From Citrus sinensis (taxonomy: Eukaryota; Streptophyta; Magnoliopsida; Sapindales; Rutaceae): a stretch of DNA of 64,000 nt. The stretch is from assembly GCF_022201045.2 (NCBI RefSeq), contig NC_068560.1, positions 32,575,001-32,639,000 on the forward strand, given 5' to 3'. Below the pieces are notes generated by a model. The model saw only the letters and a program-made list of their open reading frames with translations, had not been told where the DNA came from and did not search any database. This document shows, piece after piece, positions 59,801-64,000 of the stretch (positions within the stretch are counted from its first letter, which is position 1; every line of letters begins with the position of its first letter). Made by a program: the position numbers and the translations under genes.

Positions 59801-61053
59801 TTGGTGGGTGAAGCAGACACGCAGCTAAAGTAAAATTGTAAGAAAATAAAGAACAAGCACAAAAGAGAATACCAGAAATTACGTGGTTCGGCTTTTAGCC
59901 TACGTCCACGGGCGAAAACAGAAGGAAATATTTTACTAGTGAAAAGAAGTTACAGGTATTGTAGTATTTTAGCTCACTACCCAAAACCTCAATACACCCA
60001 AATTCTCAAATCACTAAAATTAGAGCTTATAAATGCAAGCTCTTAAACTCTCAATTCTCTCTACAAAACTTGGATCTCAAGATTGGAATAAAATGAATTA
60101 GGGAGCTCTTCCTTTTATAGCCAAAAAAATGGCTATTAAATTAATATATATATGTATATATTTCAAATGTTGTTGCCAACTTCTTCTTTTTCTCCATTTG
60201 GATGGCACCATTTTCTTTGGCCGGCATCACCATTTTCTTTGGCCGGCTTGTCAAAGCCAACTTGAATTGGCTTTGTGGCCACCGGCCTTTGACACGTACG
60301 ATCAAGTAATGTACAATTTTTTATGTGACATCTGATTAATTAAACATGCCATAGCCATAAGGATGATTGATGACTCCTCCTCGACAAACATGTTTCCTTA
60401 CAGTTACAGACAAACAGTGAATGAAGACAAAATCAAAAGCAAACCCCGAGTGCAGGTGCCAAACAATGAGCATTACAACCTCTTTGAATGTCAGTTTTAT
60501 TTCACTGTCGTTTGCGCCAGACGTTACAGGGGAAAAAAACGCGAGGAAAAAACAAAACAGAAAAATTATACCAAAAGCTTGGGACGACATGAATGAACTT
60601 GGATTTGGAAAGAGTAGTACTGAGAGAACAGCAAAGAGGAGAGGCTTTTGATTGAGAAAGAACTCACTTGAGGTTGTTAGGGATATTTCTTATCATCAGC
60701 GTAGTGTTTTTACCGAGCATCGCTCCATAGACGTCGTCTCTGTTCTTCGGAGCCCATTTCAAATTTCGTTTATGACCCACAACTTTTCCTCTCATGGTCA
60801 GAGGCCTCGTCACAGCAACCTTAGCTTTCACATTGTCGTTATTGTACGGCGGCACAACGTTGGCTGAATGCGAGCACCAAACCGGCGGTTTTGGCTGATC
60901 AAAACACATGGGTTTGCAAGACAACCGACGGCCACATGTCATCACCGGCGCGTGAGGGATGATGAATGTCCCTGAAAAAGGCCGTTTTGGTTGTGGCTTG
61001 AAGGGCTGAGCGTTTGGGTTCAGTGAACAAGCTGATGATGCAAACAAGGTCAT
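53898..61053 (-). CDS. Mei2 C-terminal-RRM-only protein, copy 2 (Copia in intron 1)
   Basis: Tandem paralogue of the gene at 45915-47994. Exons 61053-60668 (donor GTGAGT), 54623-54513, 54379-54232 and 54110-53898 have the same phases as copy 1 and give 285 aa. The N-terminal ~110 residues are Pro-rich and shorter than in copy 1. The RRM starts TTLMIRNIPNNLKRRDLL and includes FDFLYLPMDFR, ANLGYAFVNFTT and PVILSPPRDGW. The C-terminus is basic (KSKSKP). Exons 2 and 3 have the same lengths as in copy 1, apart from a three-codon deletion in exon 2. Intron 1 spans about 6.0 kb because a 5.5-kb Copia element lies in it in the same orientation; without it the intron would be about 0.55 kb. The reading frame is intact, but same-sense LTRs could end or divert the transcript early. 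Confidence 0.87.
54800..55302 (-). repeat. 3' LTR of the Copia element
   Basis: 503 bases with TG/CA-type ends. It contains CTATAAAAGG on the minus strand, as in the other LTR, and lies directly after the 5-base target duplication. Confidence 0.95.
55303..55315 (-). other. Polypurine tract
   Basis: Directly inside the 3' LTR the minus strand reads AAGTGGGAGAAA, a typical Copia plus-strand priming site. Confidence 0.8.
55380..59447 (-). CDS. Copia gag-pol polyprotein (Tnt1-like)
   Basis: Single open frame of 1355 aa from the ATG at 59447, whose start MAAKYEIEKFNG is typical of Tnt1-type Gag. An in-frame ATG at 59519 is less likely. Order: Gag (UBN2-like) with zinc knuckle CYNCGKKGHVKKEC at 230-243; protease LIDSGATWHM (~293); integrase HHCC zinc site and catalytic Asp488, Asp550, Glu586; reverse transcriptase with LDVKTAFLHG and YVDDM; RNase H with DSDFAGD and STTEAEYMA. 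This order, with integrase before reverse transcriptase, defines Copia. Residues 564-609 are exactly repeated at 610-655. Without that repeat the length (1309) is normal for the group. No stop or frameshift is present. Confidence 0.96.
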   Translation of the reverse strand: MAAKYEIEKFNGNNFSLWKMKMKAVLRKNNCLAAIGERPMEITDDKWNEIDGNAISDLHLALADGVLSSVAEKNTAKEIWDTLTKLYEAKSLHNKIFLKRKLYTLRMAESTMVTDHINTLKTLFSQLTTLGHNIEENERAELLLQSLPDSYDQLIINLTNNNPVEGLVFDDVAASVLNEESRRKNKENRQASSQQAEALSVTRGRSTERGPSGSQNHGRSKSRSKKNVKCYNCGKKGHVKKECWSNQKKREGKEPESSNAQGCVASTSDDGEILYSEATTVSEGRKRLSDVWLIDSGATWHMTSRREWFHTYEPISGGSVYMGNDHALEIAGIGTIKIKMFDGTIRTIGEVRHVNGLKKNLLSLGQMDSHGYKTHVENGIMKIIKCALVLMKAEKIGANLFMLKGETLQEADACVASNGEESTMMWHLKLGHMSEQGLKILSERKLLPGLKSVSLPFCEHCVTSKQHRLKFSKSIARSKCIIDLIHSDVWESPDISMGGAKYMVTFIDDYSRRCWVYPIKKKSDVFSVFKEYKARVELESGKKIKCLRTDNGGEYTDGEFLTFCKQEGIQRQFTVAYTPQQNGVAERMNRTLTERIRAMLRTAGLPNSFCKQEGIQRQFTVAYTPQQNGVAERMNRTLTERIRAMLRTAGLPNSFWAEAAKTACYIVNRSPSTAIGLKTAMEMWTGKPADYSYLHAFGCPVYVMYNAQERTKLDAKSRRCIFLGYADGVKGYRLWDPIAHKIVISRDVIFVEDQLQRKDGDDSTVKEKSEIVPVYVENNLEDSDSSEAALEHEEQEPVESEAPEVRRSTRERRPPTWHSEYVTEINVAYCLLTEDGEPSTFHEALNSSDVALWMTAMHEEIEALHKNKTWELVPLPHGRKAIGNKWVYKIKRDGNDQVERYRARLVVKGYAQKEGIDFNEIFSPVVRLTTVRIVLAMCATFDLHLEQLDVKTAFLHGELEEEIYMLQPEGFAETGKENLVCRLNKSLYGLKQAPRCWYKRFDSFIMSLGYNRLSSDHCTYYKRFEDNDFIILLLYVDDMLVAGPNKDRIQELKAQLAREFEMKDLGPANKILGMQIHRDRNNRKIWLSQKNYLKKILRRFNMQDCKSISTPLPVNFKLSSSMCPSNEAERKEMSRVPYASAVGSLMFAMICTRPDIAQAVGVVSRYMANPGGEHWIAVKRILRYIRGTSDVALCYGGSEFTVRGYVDSDFAGDLDKRKSTTGYVFTLAGAAVSWVSKLQTVVALSTTEAEYMAATQACKEAIWIQRLLEELGHKQQKIPVFCDSQSALHIARNPAFHSRTKHIGVQYHFVREVVEDGSVDLQKIHTKENLADVLTKPINTDKFVWSRSSCGLAET
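57481..57756 (-). repeat. 138-bp in-frame tandem duplication in integrase
   Basis: Units 57481-57618 and 57619-57756 appear identical base for base. Each encodes 46 residues, from CKQEGIQRQF to AGLPNSF, including the catalytic Glu motif QQNGVAER. The first copy keeps the D-35-E spacing (Asp550 to Glu586); the second Glu lies at 632. Confidence 0.97.
59778..59789 (-). other. Primer-binding site (initiator Met tRNA)
   Basis: TGGTATCAGAGC on the minus strand, one base inside the 5' LTR, is the standard complement to the 3' end of plant initiator tRNA-Met. Confidence 0.92.
59791..60294 (-). repeat. 5' LTR of the Copia element
   Basis: 504 bases with a TATA box CTATAAAAGG on the minus strand at 60111-60120. 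It is the promoter-bearing LTR. It matches the 3' LTR except for one extra A. Confidence 0.95.
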
Positions 61054-61548
61054 CGTTGGGATTTCACTCTGCTCGTTTTCAACTGCAGCGAGAGTTTACC
61101 TTCAGAGCAAGACTTTGTGACTCACTAATTAGTCTCCTTTCGAAAGAAGAGTAAATTTAGGGCACATGCCATCTTATATACATGCAATGAAATGTGAGCG
61201 AACGTAAGAGCTTATCATGCGGAAGCGGCAGAACTAGAAGATTCGAGGAAATGACAATTAATAATGTTGATTGTTTGTCTTTGTTGTCGTAAAAAGATTG
61301 GATTAATTATTATCTTTTTGATTTTATATTTAAGCCGTTAGATTAAATGAGATGAATTGTTTAGATATTTTGTTCAGATTCTAAGCGAAGTGTAATCTTT
61401 TTCGTCTCCCTTTTTTTCTGTTACTTTGAAATATTATAAACATTTTATTTTCAGCTTGAAATATTATCAATTTTTGACTTGAATATATCTATATCATACC
61501 TCTCTTTTAATTAATGTAAAGAGTATTGTTTGGGGAACAAAATAAGGT
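61054..61548. other. Upstream region of RRM copy 2
   Basis: This is the presumed promoter and leader of the minus-strand gene that starts at 61053. No obvious repeat or second gene is present. The hAT-type element lies immediately beyond it. Confidence 0.5.
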
Positions 61549-61556
61549 AACCATGA

Positions 61557-62087
61557 CAGTAGCAGATTTAGAAAAATAATTTATCGGGGGCTAAATTAGA
61601 TAATAGTAGAATATGAAAAACTAAAATTTTGAATATATAAATTATTTGCTAATACATTTATAATTATTCTCTGCGCGTTTTCATATTTTAAAAATGTTAT
61701 GCAATAGACTCATTATCAATATTATTAAATTTATTGTTTCCTATATAAATAACTAAACTATCATTTATCTCATCCGATTCCAAAGATAATTCTTCATCAG
61801 TTTCATTACTGAAAACGTTCGTTCTACTATTATTATAAAAACTGGAAGAATTAATCCTATTTTTTAGAATAGAAAATATTTGGGTGATGGGCTGTCATTA
61901 TTTTTAATTAAAATATAAGTTTTTATAATTCTTAAAAGTTAAAGTTTAAATTTTATAGGGGTTTATAATTTATAGTGACTATTTTAATAAAATTAATGGG
62001 GGCTAATTAGAAAACTAAAATATTTTTCTCTTTCAATTTTAGAATTTTTTTTGGGCCTCCACTGGTCACATGTTGCATCCGCCCCTG
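61557..62087. mobile_element. Non-autonomous hAT-type element
   Basis: An exact 8-base duplication AACCATGA flanks the element (61549-61556 and 62088-62095). The ends are inverted: CAGTAGCAGATTTAG at the left and TGCATCCGCCCCTG at the right, i.e. CAGGGGCGGATGCA on the other strand. Subterminal GGGGGCTAA words also occur near both ends. The 531-base AT-rich interior has no transposase frame. Confidence 0.82.
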
Positions 62088-62153
62088 AACCATGATCTCC
62101 TCGAATAAAAAGTGAGCAAATGGTTGACAAGCTAATAGAAAGTAATTCTGGTG

Positions 62154-62452
62154 ATCTTGAGTAGACCATCTCCGATCAGGTGGTAATCTTAAGACCATGA
62201 GCAAACCACCTCGACCAGGTAATAACTTCAATGAGCATGAGCATACCGCCTCAATCAGGTGGTAATCTTGAGACCATGAGCAAACCACCTCGACTAGGTG
62301 ATAATCTTGAGATCATGAGCAGACCACATCAATCAGGAGGTAATTCTAGTGATCATGAGCATACCACCTCGATCATGTGGTAATTCTCAAGACCTTAAGC
62401 AAGCTATCTTGATCAGGTGGCAATTCTGGTGACTTCAAGCAGACGGGTTTGA
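62154..62452. repeat. Minisatellite of 39-40-bp hairpin units
   Basis: About seven and a half diverged units follow the pattern GAYCATGAGCAAACCACC, then TCGATCAGGTGGTAATCTTGA. Each unit contains the self-complementary core ACCACCTCGATCAGGTGGT. Unit starts fall near 62154, 62194, 62234, 62273, 62312, 62352, 62391 and 62432. No open frame follows the periodicity, since 39-40 alternates. Confidence 0.88.
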
Positions 62453-63250
62453 GGAGACATTGGACCAAATCACCAAGAAGCAAGACTCATCAAAATAACC
62501 GCCATAGATCACCTCCAAAAAATCAGGACATGATTTTAATTCATTAATTGCCACAATCTAAGGTCATGGGTGTGGAGTGTTTATAAAAACCCAAAAAAAA
62601 TCGCGCCAAGGGGAGGTTGAATTTTCTTTCTTAATTTTTGTTTTATTCTTCTAATTACATTTTACTTAAGATTATTTATTTATAAAAATTAGAAATGATA
62701 TATTTAATTTTTCCTGTAAACCAGATAACTAACTTGAGTATTGGAGAATTTACGTCGGAAAAATTTCTGGTGCCTCTGACCATTCTTTATAATTTCAGGT
62801 ACTTATTAATCATCAATTTGAAGGTTATTTGCTCATGAATCATTTACTCATAGTTGGAGAATATTCTTAGAGATCAACCACCAGTTTTTCACCAAACAAA
62901 TATAATGATAATGTAGGAATTTGAGATCGAGCTACTAACAGACTCATCCGGATTTCGACATCAACAAGTATTGTTATTGAGTCGACAATTACTAATGTTG
63001 TTTTGACTTTACGACTACAAGTCTACAACATTGAACAAGATGGGATGACTGTCGTCACAAAAATTCCAAGTTGGATGATATCATATCCATTTTCTTGTAA
63101 TTCGAAAAAAAAAATCCCCATCCTTTGAAAAATAAAGAGAAAAAAAGATCCAACGTTGAGAATGGAGCTGATACTGCTGCGGATAAGAAAGACGGGGGGT
63201 TCTGAAGAAATAAAATCAGTACCATAATAATTCCAAAAAACTAATAATAT
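62453..63250. other. Gap before RRM copy 3
   Basis: AT-rich sequence with no recognisable gene or repeat. The similarity to copy 1 begins at about 63251. Confidence 0.55.
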
Positions 63251-64000
63251 GTCAGAATGGAGCTTAGCCTTCACGTTCTCAGCCCAGCAGTGATTATCCA
63301 AAATTTTGCAGCAATTCATGCCTCCTGCTCATTATCAAAAGGAAAAATCTCGATGTAAGAATAAATGTAACAGAAAGCACACCCAAGTCAACAGATATGC
63401 TAGTTACTTATAGTGTATGAATGTGCATACAAGTTCTTGTTTAAACTATTTTTAAGGATCATTTCAGAAAAATAAAAATAAAAAACAAAAATTCTATATT
63501 AAAAATGAAAACAAAAATAAATATAAAATCATGAGCGCAAAGACCTGAAATGCAGAGAAGAACCCAGATACAAGAATGGTGTATAGCATGTGTACATGGC
63601 TGCGCCTTTGTCTTCAAAAGTTTTGGGCTGGGCATAACCGCATAAGTGGTGGCAGTGCCGCTGTGGCGTGAGAGCAGATGTTTTTCCACGCGTTTTTTTT
63701 TCCTTTTTTCTTCTTTTATTTGGACAATTACAAGAGGCATGACCTCTTTTTTTTTTAAGAAACACCTTCCTAATAATATCTTATTAATAGAAACATCAAT
63801 GAAAGAGATTCTAATTTAAAATACTCTCTGATTTCATTTATTCAGAAAAAGATACCAATATATCAAATATGAAAGTGCTGTCTAATGTCTAGTCTCTTTT
63901 ATGGTCATCCCATTGGAAAAGAAAAGGACAAGACAAGAAAAAAAAAATGAACGTTTCAGAATAAGTTCACTGTTGTGGATATGGAATCAGTATCATGATG
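63251..64000 (-). pseudogene. RRM gene copy 3, rearranged pseudogene (continues past window)
   Basis: This segment is collinear with copy 1. About 63251-63330 matches exon 2 (truncated after LHSD), and 63331-63585 matches part of intron 1. From about 63590 the match jumps to the first bases of exon 1 and then the promoter (63600-64000 against about 47955-48360). Most of exon 1 and the rest of intron 1 are therefore deleted. An extra T in exon 2 (near 63301-63310) shifts the frame, and the start ATG is TTG (CTTCAAAAG against CTTCATAAG on the + strand). Exons 3 and 4 are absent. It cannot encode the protein. Confidence 0.88.

Larger units (their letters stand above)
54800..60294 (-). mobile_element. 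Full-length Copia LTR retrotransposon, Tnt1-like
   Basis: LTRs at 54800-55302 and 59791-60294 begin TGTTAG and end TTGACA on the + strand, and the insertion is flanked by CGTAC (54795-54799 and 60295-60299). By eye the LTRs differ only by one A in a run (near 55130 and 60120). The coding strand is minus, so the right LTR is the 5' LTR. Primer site, purine tract and one long gag-pol frame are all present. Near-identical LTRs imply a very recent insertion. It sits in intron 1 of the second RRM gene. Confidence 0.97.

Noticed and set aside
62154..62452. Regularly spaced repeats that could suggest a CRISPR array
   Set aside because: The units are contiguous and diverged, with no unique spacers, and the genome is a plant nuclear one.

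Overview
The window is eukaryotic, specifically the nuclear genome of a dicot plant. It is AT-rich, its genes are split by GT-AG introns, and it carries tRNA-derived SINEs, MITEs and a Tnt1-like Copia retrotransposon. It also encodes nitrate reductase, a plastid S13 precursor and a nuclear copy of mitochondrial-type S19. Gene content and protein style fit a rosid tree, and I suspect Citrus or a relative. That species guess is an impression, not shown by the sequence.

Layout. An eight-exon MEKK1-type MAP kinase kinase kinase (625-5148, +) is followed by an AT-rich gap with a degraded ATT-rich repeat. Next come a DUF1644 zinc-finger gene (coding 11261-12241, +, probable leader exon near 8.7 kb) and, convergent with it, a small three-exon gene I do not recognise (13730-13035, -). 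After about 6 kb of non-coding sequence lies a four-exon nitrate reductase (23895-19825, -). About 7 kb further on is a single-exon four-EF-hand protein (30739-31212, +), and then a 6-phosphogluconolactonase-like gene whose catalytic motif is eroded (34386-35758, +). A CYP76-type P450 pseudogene (39430-38124, -) follows. Two organelle ribosomal protein genes lie 1 kb apart: mitochondrial-type uS19 (40967-41233, +) and plastid uS13 (42199-43092, +).

The last 18 kb is a minus-strand array of Mei2 C-terminal-RRM-only genes. Copy 1 (47994-45915) is intact. Copy 2 (61053-53898) has intact exons, but a 5.5-kb Copia element sits in intron 1. Copy 3 (from about 63251 to the window end) is a rearranged pseudogene derived from copy 1. 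The Copia element has LTRs that differ by one visible base, a 5-bp target duplication, an initiator-Met tRNA primer site and one open gag-pol frame. That frame contains an exact 138-bp tandem duplication inside the integrase.

Non-genic structure. I found five SINE insertions with target-site duplications (three share a head or tail), a hAT-type non-autonomous element with a perfect 8-bp duplication, two other MITE candidates, a 39-40-bp minisatellite of hairpin-forming units, and several local direct duplications. Nothing suggests an operon or a microbial-style system. The most informative features are the Copia insertion with its duplicated integrase, the RRM gene array, the catalytically degraded lactonase, and the presequence-less mitochondrial-type S19.
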